Of a stretch of 64,000 nt of DNA, positions 45,332 to 53,715 are shown piece by piece; the first letter of the stretch is position 1, and each line of letters starts with the position of its first letter. Under the pieces are notes generated by a model, which was not told the origin of the DNA, searched no databases, and saw only the letters and a program-made list of their open reading frames with translations. The DNA comes from Bradyrhizobium archetypum (GTDB taxonomy: Bacteria > Pseudomonadota > Alphaproteobacteria > Rhizobiales > Xanthobacteraceae). The stretch lies in assembly GCF_013114835.1 (NCBI RefSeq), contig NZ_JAAVLW010000006.1, forward strand, positions 190,001 to 254,000, read 5' to 3'. Position numbers and translations under genes: made by a program.

Positions 45332-47941
45332 TCAATAATCCTTCAACAGCCGCTCGATGTAGTCGAGTTCGATCTGCGGTCGGGACGGATCGGCGAGACG
45401 GCGGCGCAGTTCTTCCAGGATGCGGCGCACCCGCTGCACGTCGATCTCACCGGGGATCTTCACCGTATAATCGTCGGTGAATTCATTGTGGCGCATCGGC
45501 CGTCCGAGCGGATCGGTCGAGTTGGCCGCACCCTGCTGGCGTCCTCGGGGGTTGCCGGGACCGTCGCCCGGCTGGTCGCCGTCACCCTGCTGCATGGCTT
45601 CGGCCAGGCTCTGGGCGCCCTTGCGCAGCGCGTCCAGCGCCCGGCCTTGCGAATCCACCGCACCGTCGGCATTGCCCTCGCCAAGCCGGCCGGTGGCATC
45701 ACCCATCGCGGAATCGGCCTGATCGAGCCCGTCCTCGCCGTCGCCCTGCTCGCCGCCTTGACCCTGCTGGCCCTGGCCCTGCTGGTCGCCGCGCTGGCCC
45801 TGCTGGCCACGCTGACCCGGTCCCATGCCGCGTTTGGCGAGTTCTTCCTGCAATTTCTTCAGCCGGTCGCGCAGGCCCTGCTGATCCTGCTGCAGATCGC
45901 CCATGCTCTGATCGCCCTGCTTGCCGCGCATGCGGTCGCGCCGGGAATCCTGACCCTGCTTGTAGGTCTTGTCGCGCAATTGCTGCTGCTTGCGGATCAT
46001 GTCGCCGAGTTCGTTCAGCGCCTGCTCCATGTCGTTGTCGCCCTGGCCGGGCTGCGCCATCTGCAGGTTTTCCAGCATCTGCTGCAACTGTTCCAATAGC
46101 TGCTTGGCGGCATCCTTGTCGCCGGAACGCGACAGCCGCTCCATCCGGTCCAGCATGCTCTTGAGATCCTGCTGGCTCAGCATCTTCGTATTGGGATCGA
46201 GCGGACGGTCCCGTTGCTGCGGATTGTTGCGGAACTGCTCGGCGAGCTGGCGCAGGAAATTGTCCAGCGCGGCGCGCAGATTGTCCGTCAGCTTCTTGAT
46301 CTCCTCGTCGGTGGCGCCACGCTCCAGGGCCTGTTTGAGGGCCTCTTGCGCCGCGCGCAGCGCCTTGTCGACGTCGGTGATGTTGCCGTCCTCGATGGTC
46401 ACCGCCAGCGCCCACAGGCTGGCGACGACCTCGCGCAGCGCGTCGTCGGTGCGCGCCGCCTCCAACTGCCGCGACACGCTGTAGAGACCGAGATAGTGGC
46501 CAGCCTCCGGCGTGAACAGCTCCGGCGCGATCATCAGCGCATCGAGCGCGGTATAGACCTGCGAGTTCTGGTTGGCGTCGAGCGCCAGAATCCGGCGCTG
46601 TTCGATCAGGGCGCGGGCAAGCGGCTTGGTGAATAGCCGCTCCGGCAGCCGCATGTTGAACGGCTCGCTCTTGCCCTCATTGCCAGCCTCGTCCTTCGCC
46701 GTCAGCGTGAGCGTGACGTCAGCGCCGGCATAGGGATCTTCGCTGAGGTCCTTGACCGTCTGGCCGACACCGTTGCGGGTGCGCGCATTCGGCAGCACCA
46801 GCGCAAACTGCGGCGGCTCGAACAGCGGCCGCGGCTCCTTCTCGGCGTCCTTGCTCGTGCCGTCCTTGTTCCCTTCTTTCTTGCCTTCCTTGGCCGCATC
46901 GGGAGCGCGGGCGGCAAACTGGGCGCGGGCTTCGGTGACGCCGTAATCGTCCTCGAGCTTGTAGGACATTTGCAGCGAGCCGCGGGCCTGGCGTTCCGGA
47001 TCCTTCGCCAAGGAGATGGTGGGCGCGCGGTCGGCGGTCGCGGCAAAGCGCCACAGCGGCTGGCCGGACGGGGCACGGACATGCGCGGTACCGTCGCCCG
47101 CGATCTTGAAATGCCGTTCGTTGGTGCCCTTCGGCGCCTGCTCGGTCGGCGCGATCTCGGTCACGCCGCCGCCGACCACAACATCGATATTGCCGCCGCT
47201 CGAGCGCACCAGGAGCGTGCTGCCGGATGGAACCGACAACGGCCCGCTATCGGGCGAAGCCGCATCCCTGTTGGCGGCGGACAGAATGATCGGCGGCTTG
47301 CCGGTGTAGTTGGGCGGGGTAACCCAGGCGTCGACCCGGACATTGGCCGGCGCCAGCACGCCGTTCCAGTCAAACGCCGCGGCAATGCGCAGCGCGCGCT
47401 CGTCGCCGGCCGCGACATAGGCGGCCACCAGCATCACCGCGACGAGCGCACGCAGCGCGCGGGGATCGTGGATCGCGAGCCGCGGCGACGGCAGGCCGGC
47501 GCGGATGCGCTTGATCGAGGCCAGCGTGCGCTCGCGCTGCTCCCGCCACAGTGCCTGCGCGATCGGGTCCCTCGATTGAAGCGTATCGGTCAGCGCGGTT
47601 GCCGGGCGATGGCGAACGCCTGTGCCGCGGTCGAGCCGGCTCAGCCCCTCTTCACGTGTCGGCCAGCGAAACCGTACCAGCGGGAACGATGCTGCCAGCG
47701 CCGCGAGGGCGAACAGGCCGATGCCGATCGCGCGTGCAAGAAATGGCAGCGCCAGCCAAAGTCCGGCCCAGGACACCACCAGAAACAATCCAATAACGCT
47801 CAAAAGCCGGGCGAAGCCCGGCCAAGCGCGCTCCCACCCAATCGCGTACTGAGCCCGTTGCAGGGCCTGCGACAGTTGGAGCCGCGCGGCAGCGTCCGGC
47901 TCGCGGGCAGATTTCGTGGGGTCGGGGGGAGCGCCGTTCAA
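45332..47941 (-). CDS. TIGR02302 family protein (DUF4175)
   Basis: 869 residues. Two or three N-terminal membrane helices (LLSVIGLFLVVSWAGLWLALPF, AIGIGLFALAALAASFPLV, LRALVAVMLVAAYVAAG), then a large periplasmic part with beta-sandwich segments (VRVDAWVTPPNYTGKPP), a helical zone, and a Gln/Gly-rich low-complexity tract at about 700-780. It ends with a conserved helical tail (IDVQRVRRILEELRRRLADP). Function unknown; the family is restricted to alphaproteobacteria. TTG 47941 follows GGAGAG. Confidence 0.87.
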   Translation of the reverse strand: MNGAPPDPTKSAREPDAAARLQLSQALQRAQYAIGWERAWPGFARLLSVIGLFLVVSWAGLWLALPFLARAIGIGLFALAALAASFPLVRFRWPTREEGLSRLDRGTGVRHRPATALTDTLQSRDPIAQALWREQRERTLASIKRIRAGLPSPRLAIHDPRALRALVAVMLVAAYVAAGDERALRIAAAFDWNGVLAPANVRVDAWVTPPNYTGKPPIILSAANRDAASPDSGPLSVPSGSTLLVRSSGGNIDVVVGGGVTEIAPTEQAPKGTNERHFKIAGDGTAHVRAPSGQPLWRFAATADRAPTISLAKDPERQARGSLQMSYKLEDDYGVTEARAQFAARAPDAAKEGKKEGNKDGTSKDAEKEPRPLFEPPQFALVLPNARTRNGVGQTVKDLSEDPYAGADVTLTLTAKDEAGNEGKSEPFNMRLPERLFTKPLARALIEQRRILALDANQNSQVYTALDALMIAPELFTPEAGHYLGLYSVSRQLEAARTDDALREVVASLWALAVTIEDGNITDVDKALRAAQEALKQALERGATDEEIKKLTDNLRAALDNFLRQLAEQFRNNPQQRDRPLDPNTKMLSQQDLKSMLDRMERLSRSGDKDAAKQLLEQLQQMLENLQMAQPGQGDNDMEQALNELGDMIRKQQQLRDKTYKQGQDSRRDRMRGKQGDQSMGDLQQDQQGLRDRLKKLQEELAKRGMGPGQRGQQGQRGDQQGQGQQGQGGEQGDGEDGLDQADSAMGDATGRLGEGNADGAVDSQGRALDALRKGAQSLAEAMQQGDGDQPGDGPGNPRGRQQGAANSTDPLGRPMRHNEFTDDYTVKIPGEIDVQRVRRILEELRRRLADPSRPQIELDYIERLLKDY

Positions 47942-48124
47942 CCAATCTCTCCGGGTTGCCCAGAAATCACCCTAGCACAACGGCGGCAATGAGGCACCTG
48001 TTCCCCGAGTAACCTACACCCGGAAATACGCATAACACGAAGGCGTGACTGCGGGCCTGCCGCCCCGTAACGTCCGCGCCGAACCGTAAAAATACGAGGA
48101 AGCGAAAAAATACGAGGAAACGAT

Positions 48125-48504
48125 ATGGACCCGAAGACGCACGACAAGGGACTGGCAATCCGCAAAGCGGTACTTGGCGAGGCCTATGTCGATAACGCGC
48201 TGAAGAATGCCGACAGTTTCAACAAGCCGTTCCAGGAACTCGTCACCGAATATTGCTGGGGAGCGGTGTGGGGCCGCGAGGACTGCCGCGCAAGATCCGC
48301 AGCATGCTCAACCTCGCCATGATCTCGATCCTGAACCGGCCGCACGAACCGAAGGCGCATATCAAGGGCGCGCTGACCAATGGCGTCAGCCGCGACGAAA
48401 TCCGCGAGATCTTCATGCAGGTTTCGATCTATGCCGGCATTCCGGCAGGTGTCGACAGCTTTCGCATCGCGCGCGAGGTATTTGCGGAATTGGATCGGGG
48501 CTGA
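48125..48504 (+). pseudogene. Carboxymuconolactone decarboxylase family gene with a one-base deletion
   Basis: The first frame (MDPKTHDKGLAIRKAVLG to EYCWGAVWGRE) and the second (GLPRKIRSMLNLAMISILN to AREVFAELD) together make a complete CMD/AhpD-like protein of about 126 residues resembling gamma-carboxymuconolactone decarboxylase. At 48278-48282 GAGGAC should be GAGGGAC; one G is missing. No other damage, so this could be a fresh mutation or a sequencing error in a G-rich run. The 5' side holds two near-identical copies of AAATACGAGGAARCGA, the second providing the ribosome binding site. Confidence 0.8.
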
Positions 48505-48644
48505 GGGCTCGCCCCTCATGGTGAGGAGGCACTTCTTCAGCGCCGTCTCCAGACGATGCTGCGCATCGCCGGCCGAACCATGAGGCCACAGGCGGGCCTT
48601 CATCCTTCGAGACGCGGCGAAGGGGCCGCTCCTCAGGGATGAGG
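48505..48644. repeat. Intergenic repeat, family B, copy 1
   Basis: It contains CCCTCATGGTGAGGAGGC, a CGGGCCTTCATCCTTCGAGACGC-like block and GCCGCTCCTCAGG, in that order. The reverse complement of 57592-57705 carries the same blocks in the same order. Several short hairpins (CTTCAGCGCCGTCTCC, GATGCTGCGCATCG) can form. Lies between two co-directed genes. Confidence 0.7.
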
Positions 48645-48674
48645 ACCATCTCCAAACGTTCAGGAAACACCGTC

Positions 48675-49583
48675 ATGCAAATCGGATTCATCGGCCTCGG
48701 GAAGATGGGCTTTCCGATGGCGCGCCGCCTGATCGAGGCCGGGCATCAGCTCACCGTCTTCGACATCCGTAAGGAAGCCATCGACAAGCTCGTCGCACTC
48801 GGGGCGCAGGCGGCATCATCGCCCAAAGCCGTCGCCGATCGCTGCGAGACCGTACTGGCGAGCCTGCCCTCGCTGCAAGCCTCGCTCGAGGTTGCGACCG
48901 CCGCGGGCGGCGTGATCGAGGGCAAACGGGTAAAACGCTTCGTCGATCTCTCCACCGTCGGCTCGCAGATGGCGGTGCGCATTCACGGTTTGCTGGCGGC
49001 TAAAAACATCGTGCAGATCGACAGCCCCGTCAGCGGCGGCGTCGGCGGCGCCGAGAAGGGAACGCTGGCCGTGATGGTCTCCGGCCCGGGCGCCGATTAC
49101 GCAGTCGCAAAACCCGCGCTCGACGTGATCGGAAAGGTGTTCTTCATCGGCGAGAAGCCGGGCTCGGCGCAGACCATGAAGCTTGCCAACAATTTCCTCT
49201 CGGCAACTGCCATGGTGGCGACGTCGGAAGCGGTGGTGATGGGCGTCAAGGCCGGGCTCGATCCGGGCGTGATGATCGACGTCATCAATGCAGGTTCCGG
49301 CCTCAACACGGCGAGCCGCGACAAGTTTCCGCGCTCGATTCTGCCGCGCAGCTTCGATTTCGGCTTCGCCACCGGGCTGATGGTAAAGGACGTGCGGCTG
49401 GCGCTAGAGGAGATGAAATCGCTTGGGCTGTCGATGGAAGTCGCCGAAGCCGTCGGCCGGCTCTGGGAAGTCATCATCCGCGACGAGGGCGCAGAGTCGG
49501 ATTTCACCGTGGCGATCAGGCCGATTGAGAAGGCGGCAGGCGTTGTGGTCGGCGGCGCGAGGGCCGGCCACGCGGCGAAGTAG
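48675..49583 (+). CDS. NAD(P)-dependent beta-hydroxyacid dehydrogenase (HIBADH family)
   Basis: 302 residues. N-terminal Rossmann motif IGFIGLGKMGFPMA, substrate-binding DSPVSGGVGGAEKGTL, and the catalytic Lys in QTMKLANNFLSAT. Family members oxidise 3-hydroxyisobutyrate, tartronate semialdehyde and similar compounds or reduce succinic semialdehyde; the substrate cannot be told here. ATG 48675 follows AGGAAA; upstream in-frame codons come from repeat sequence. Adjacent to the CMD-family gene in the same orientation. Confidence 0.9.
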   Translation: MQIGFIGLGKMGFPMARRLIEAGHQLTVFDIRKEAIDKLVALGAQAASSPKAVADRCETVLASLPSLQASLEVATAAGGVIEGKRVKRFVDLSTVGSQMAVRIHGLLAAKNIVQIDSPVSGGVGGAEKGTLAVMVSGPGADYAVAKPALDVIGKVFFIGEKPGSAQTMKLANNFLSATAMVATSEAVVMGVKAGLDPGVMIDVINAGSGLNTASRDKFPRSILPRSFDFGFATGLMVKDVRLALEEMKSLGLSMEVAEAVGRLWEVIIRDEGAESDFTVAIRPIEKAAGVVVGGARAGHAAK

Positions 49584-49690
49584 CGTAAGCATTTGCCAGG
49601 TTCCTAGTTGGCAATTGCGACCGACTGGCGCTAGTTTCGGATTGTACAGGCTAGAAGCTGGCGTTGATCCGATTAACCAGTGGGACGCGC

Positions 49691-51184
49691 ATGACGCCCC
49701 GTTGCGTAGGTCCGAAGTGTAGGTGGCGGTGGGCCGCATATCTTGCCGTTGCCGCCCTCGTGTTGATCGCGGCGGGAGGTAATGCCACCGCCAGAGGCGG
49801 CCGGAGCGAACGCCCGATCGAAGCCATTCAATCGCGCAGCGCCGGCGATCCGGTCATGGCTATCGTCTCGCTCCTCAACCAGCGGATCACGATCTATGAC
49901 TCCCAGGGATGGATCCTGCGGGCGCCGGTATCGAGCGGCACCAAGGGACGCGAGACGCCCGCCGGAATCTTCAGCATCATCCAGAAAGTGGCGGAGCATT
50001 ACTCCAACATTTATGACGACGCCTACATGCCCCACATGCAGCGCATCACCTGGTCGGGCATTGCACTTCATGGCGGCGTCCTGCCGGGGCGTCCGGCGTC
50101 GCATGGCTGTATTCGGCTGCCATTCGACTTCGCCGAACGCCTGTTCGACGCGACCAGGATTGGCATGCGGGTGATCGTGGCGCCAACCGACGTAGCGCCC
50201 GTTGAGATCACCCATCCGCTTCTGTTCCAACCCAAACCGGGTGCTGCCGTCCTGGCCGCCGCCCGTGCCGCAGAGGCACAGGAGGCAGTGAAGAAAGCCG
50301 TCAATGTGAAGCTCGCCGCTGCGACGGCCTCGCGGGAGGCCGCGCTGGCCACGGCGCCGGTGCGATCAGCGGAAAATCTGAAGCTCAAGGCCGAGGCGCA
50401 ATTGGCGGCCGCCGAGACGGCACTTGGCTCGGCCAAGTCGGCGGAAGAAAAGGAGCTGGCCGAAGGCGCCAAGGCGCAGGCAGTCGCGAAACTCGCAGAG
50501 CTGCAGGCGCAATGGGAAGCGGCCAGGGCGGATCTGCAACAGAAGCGCGATATCGTCGCGTCGGCGCGTGAAGCCGCCGCGGCGGCGGAGGCGGCGCGGG
50601 TTGAGGCAGCCGAGGCGGCCCGCCAGATCGCGCGCGAACTGCAGCCGGTGTCCGTGTTGATCAGCCGCAAGTCCCAGCGGCTTTATGTCCGGCAGGCATT
50701 CGAGCCGGTCTTTGAAAGTCCGGTCACGATCGCAGAACCCGATCGTCCAATCGGCACGCATGTCTTTACCGCCGTGGAGCGCACCTCCGACGACGCCAAC
50801 TTGCGATGGAGCGTCGTGTCGTTATTGGGCAGCAAGCATGCGACTGACGGCACGGTTCAGCCACACGGCCGCGCGCGCGGCAGCGGTGGTCGCGACGTTG
50901 AGCCGGTGCCGACGGACCTGGGCAATGCAAAGGCCGCGCTTGACCGCATCGCCATTCCGCAGGAAGCATTGGATCGCATCGTCGCCGTTGCGCCGCGATC
51001 CTCGCTGATCGTCACCGACGAGGCACCGAGCTCGGAAACCGGAAAGGGAACGGAATTCGTGGTGCTGTTGAGCGGCGAGCCGCAAGGCGGCATCAAGAAG
51101 CGGCGACGCAGTCCGGGCAGCGAGTTCTCCCGTGGCCTGCCGTTCTGGCGCTCGCCATTCGGAGCTCCCTTTCCTACCTGGTGA
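49691..51184 (+). CDS. L,D-transpeptidase (YkuD) with a second degenerate YkuD-like module
   Basis: 497 residues. An N-terminal signal anchor (AAYLAVAALVLIAAGGNATA) is followed by a YkuD domain at about 55-170 with His127, His138 and catalytic Cys140 in HGGVLPGRPASHGCIRLP. Next is a long Ala/Glu/Lys coiled coil (about 190-320). The C-terminal part starts like another YkuD domain (VLISRKSQRLYVRQAFEPVF, RPIGTHVFTAVE) but has no SHGC motif. The first domain can form 3-3 cross-links or attach proteins to peptidoglycan; the second may bind. ATG 49691 is preferred to TTG 49664. Confidence 0.87.
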   Translation: MTPRCVGPKCRWRWAAYLAVAALVLIAAGGNATARGGRSERPIEAIQSRSAGDPVMAIVSLLNQRITIYDSQGWILRAPVSSGTKGRETPAGIFSIIQKVAEHYSNIYDDAYMPHMQRITWSGIALHGGVLPGRPASHGCIRLPFDFAERLFDATRIGMRVIVAPTDVAPVEITHPLLFQPKPGAAVLAAARAAEAQEAVKKAVNVKLAAATASREAALATAPVRSAENLKLKAEAQLAAAETALGSAKSAEEKELAEGAKAQAVAKLAELQAQWEAARADLQQKRDIVASAREAAAAAEAARVEAAEAARQIARELQPVSVLISRKSQRLYVRQAFEPVFESPVTIAEPDRPIGTHVFTAVERTSDDANLRWSVVSLLGSKHATDGTVQPHGRARGSGGRDVEPVPTDLGNAKAALDRIAIPQEALDRIVAVAPRSSLIVTDEAPSSETGKGTEFVVLLSGEPQGGIKKRRRSPGSEFSRGLPFWRSPFGAPFPTW

Positions 51185-51235
51185 ACCCGTTCTTCGCGCC
51201 GGTCACCTCGTTCAGAGTCGTCTGGAGTGGCAGCC

Positions 51236-51382
51236 ATGGTGCAGAATCTAGTAGCGGGATTGGTCGTGTTGGCTTTGATTGTCATGGGCGTGCTTGCCTA
51301 CGCCCAGAAACATGAGGGATGCTTGCACGGGCGCTCGCTCCAAACCTTAAAGCCCTGCGGATCCGTCGGCGTTGAAATGTAG
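51236..51382 (+). CDS. Small membrane peptide, 48 aa
   Basis: A 48-codon frame with GGAG eight bases before the ATG. It has one helix (LVAGLVVLALIVMGVLAYAQ) and a short C-terminal tail with two cysteines (EGCLHGRS, KPCGSVGVEM). It lies 51 bases after the L,D-transpeptidase and points the same way. Too short for most gene callers. Composition and ribosome binding site support it; no family recognised. Confidence 0.5.
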   Translation: MVQNLVAGLVVLALIVMGVLAYAQKHEGCLHGRSLQTLKPCGSVGVEM

Positions 51383-51536
51383 CGGGGGGCCGCAACGCCT
51401 CGGCTGACCTCGCGCGATTTTGGCGCCCATGACCTCGGGCAGGTTCGCTCCGCCCATGGAGAACCCGGAATAGACATCACCGACCCTCTCCCCCATCGCG
51501 ACCTCTGATGCTATGATGGCATCCAGGGGAGCGAGC

Positions 51537-52556
51537 ATGAAGCGCCGCGGGTTCACTTGTGTTCTCGGCAGTGTCGCATGGGGATTTTGGCTCGGCCGCC
51601 GCACCATGGTCGTCGCAATGGCTGCAATGGTGCTGCTGCCGATCGAGGCCAGCGATGCCGGCTGGCTGTCGGATGTCATTAAAGGCTCTCCGAAGCAAGG
51701 CAGATCAGCAAAACAAGCCAGGCCGCCGAAGCACGTCACGTCGCCAAAGCCAGCCGCTTTGGCGAGGCGGGCTGCCGCGCCAAAGCGCCACGCCGTAAAG
51801 CTGGCCGCGCTGGGTCCGCTTCACCTGAGTCCTGCCGCTCTGAAACCGGTCGCGACCCGGTGCGATCCCGCAAAGCTCCGGATCCTGCTGGATGTCGGAC
51901 ATACGGCCGAATCGGAAGGCGCGATCAGCGCCCGCAACGTCTCCGAGTTTGTCTTCAATCTGCGCCTTGCAAAGCAGATCGAGGAGAAGCTGAAGGCCGA
52001 AGGCTTTGTCGAGACCAGATTGCTGCTGACCGAGGGCAAGGCCAAGCGCAGCCTCTTCAAACGCGTCGCGACAGCCAACGATCTGCGCGCAGATCTCTTC
52101 CTGTCGATCCACCATGATTCCGTGCCCAACAAATTCCTCGAGGACTGGGAATTCGGAGGAAAGAAAAGCCGTTTCAGCGACCGGTTCAGCGGATACTCGG
52201 TCTTCGTCTCCCGCAACAATCCGGACTTCAAGACAAGCCTCTCGTTCGCCGAACTGATCGGCAAGGAAATGAAGGCCCAGGGCCTTGATTATGCCAAACA
52301 ATATTCCGAGCCGATCATGGGCCGGCACCAGCGCCCGCTGCTGAATGCGGAAACCGGCGTGTATCGCTACGATGAGCTGATCGTGCTGAGAAAGACCCGG
52401 ATGGCTGCCGCCCTGCTGGAGGCCGGCTCGATCATCAACCGAGATGAAGAACTCAAGATGAGTTCGCCTGAACGGAGGGACATCATCAGCAGCAGTGTCG
52501 TAGCGGCGGTCAAGGAATTCTGTGAGCCTCGATGGGGCATTCTCGGTCCGCTCTGA
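51537..52556 (+). CDS. N-acetylmuramoyl-L-alanine amidase (Amidase_3)
   Basis: 339 residues. A basic N terminus and one hydrophobic segment (TMVVAMAAMVLLPIEASDA) indicate export, followed by a Lys/Pro/Ala-rich linker (45-95). The catalytic domain (about 112-330) has the zinc ligands in LLDVGHTAES, the Glu at SEFVFN, SIHHDS, and the second catalytic Glu in AALLEAGSIINRDEE. It cleaves the amide bond between MurNAc and the peptide. ATG 51537 follows CAGGGGAGC. Same strand as the L,D-transpeptidase and the tiny membrane peptide. Confidence 0.92.
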   Translation: MKRRGFTCVLGSVAWGFWLGRRTMVVAMAAMVLLPIEASDAGWLSDVIKGSPKQGRSAKQARPPKHVTSPKPAALARRAAAPKRHAVKLAALGPLHLSPAALKPVATRCDPAKLRILLDVGHTAESEGAISARNVSEFVFNLRLAKQIEEKLKAEGFVETRLLLTEGKAKRSLFKRVATANDLRADLFLSIHHDSVPNKFLEDWEFGGKKSRFSDRFSGYSVFVSRNNPDFKTSLSFAELIGKEMKAQGLDYAKQYSEPIMGRHQRPLLNAETGVYRYDELIVLRKTRMAAALLEAGSIINRDEELKMSSPERRDIISSSVVAAVKEFCEPRWGILGPL

Positions 52557-52596
52557 TGGCGGCCCCACCTCGCATCCAATTCCAATCCGCCGATTT

Positions 52597-53706
52597 TCAA
52601 CTCTTGGACTGCGTCTTGATCTCGTCGAACTTGGAAAGCGCTCCTTCAAACTTGTCGTTGAACAGCCACATCGCGTCAAGAATTTCGCGGAACGTTGCGG
52701 ATGTTTTCGCCCTGTCGGCTTGTCCAAAGGTGAAAATGCTGTTGTTGCGCAGATATGCCATCACCTTCGGGTCGGAAATTCTGTAGTCGACCAGGTTGCG
52801 TGAACCCAGTGCGGACCTCGTCGGGCTGGGAATAATCTGGATCAATTCAAACAGCTTCATTTGATCGATCGGGTTTGGCAGCGTTTTCACGATCGCCGGT
52901 ACTTGCGGAAAAATATCCGCGTGTGCGTTCATGAGGGCATCCCGCACAGCGGTCCAGTGGTTGAACCGACGATCCAGATTACCGACGCGCGCCTCTTCCC
53001 TGTCGTCGCGAGCGTTCAGTGCGGGATCAAAGGCGGCTATCGACTTCTTTATTGCTGCCCATTTCCTTTGCCCATTTTGATCTTCGGATACGCCTGATTG
53101 CAGACTGCCCTTGTATTTGTTCGAGCGCGCATTCCCGATGTTCTGATTGCCGTTTGTCTCGGCAAAGAACAGCCCCAGGCTGATGCGGCCTGCCACTTCG
53201 GCGTTAGCCGCACCAAGGCCCCTGGCTCGCGCAATGGCAGTGCCCAGATCGACAACGTCCTTGAATGGAGTATCTGATTTTTGCGCGTTGGCGGGCGGCG
53301 CTTGCATGAGGTCGAAGAGTCTCCTGTACTCATCGAGGAGCGGTTCATTGTCAGCGCTAAAATATGCCGGCGGGATTCCGTATTTGTTGGGCCTGCCTAT
53401 TCTGGACGGAAGCGCGTCGGTGAGGTCCTTGTACGCGCTCATCATATTGTTGCGTGCAAGGTAGAGGGCCTGTCCCGGCAGGTTGGGCAGCCGTTGGTTG
53501 GATTCGATCTGCGCGCGCCGCTGGCGCAGGATCTGCTCAAAGCGGCTTCGTGAATTGTTGTATGTGGTGAGCGCATCCGACTGTCGTTTCGTGAGTGCGG
53601 CCGGCTCACCCATCGCAGGCAACATGAAGCTGAGATTGCCAATGGCGGCCGCGGCGAGCGATACCCATCGGCTCGCTTTTGATGGGTATCGCTTCGCTCC
53701 ACCCAT
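52597..53706 (-). CDS. Secreted protein of unknown function, 369 aa
   Basis: A probable signal peptide (SRWVSLAAAAIGNLSFMLPAMG) is followed by a helical protein with no family I recognise. The central stretch GRISLGLFFAETNGNQNIG with NKYKGSLQSG after it has the look of a lysozyme-like site (Glu in an A-E-T-N-G setting), but this is only suggestive. It converges on the amidase gene. The first 15 codons (MGGAKRYPSKASRWV) are read from a palindromic repeat; the next ATG, 53625, would leave no signal peptide. Confidence 0.65.
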   Translation of the reverse strand: MGGAKRYPSKASRWVSLAAAAIGNLSFMLPAMGEPAALTKRQSDALTTYNNSRSRFEQILRQRRAQIESNQRLPNLPGQALYLARNNMMSAYKDLTDALPSRIGRPNKYGIPPAYFSADNEPLLDEYRRLFDLMQAPPANAQKSDTPFKDVVDLGTAIARARGLGAANAEVAGRISLGLFFAETNGNQNIGNARSNKYKGSLQSGVSEDQNGQRKWAAIKKSIAAFDPALNARDDREEARVGNLDRRFNHWTAVRDALMNAHADIFPQVPAIVKTLPNPIDQMKLFELIQIIPSPTRSALGSRNLVDYRISDPKVMAYLRNNSIFTFGQADRAKTSATFREILDAMWLFNDKFEGALSKFDEIKTQSKS

Positions 53707-53711
53707 CCTAC
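53658..53711. repeat. Palindromic repeat overlapping a gene start
   Basis: GCGATACCCATC (53658-53669) and GATGGGTATCGC (53681-53692) are perfect 12-bp inverted arms with an 11-base loop, followed by TTCGCTCCACCCATCCTACG. This belongs to a repeat family widespread in Bradyrhizobium, recognised from its sequence. It covers the start codon region of the unknown secreted protein and lies just after lysA. Confidence 0.75.
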
Positions 53712-53715
53712 GACC

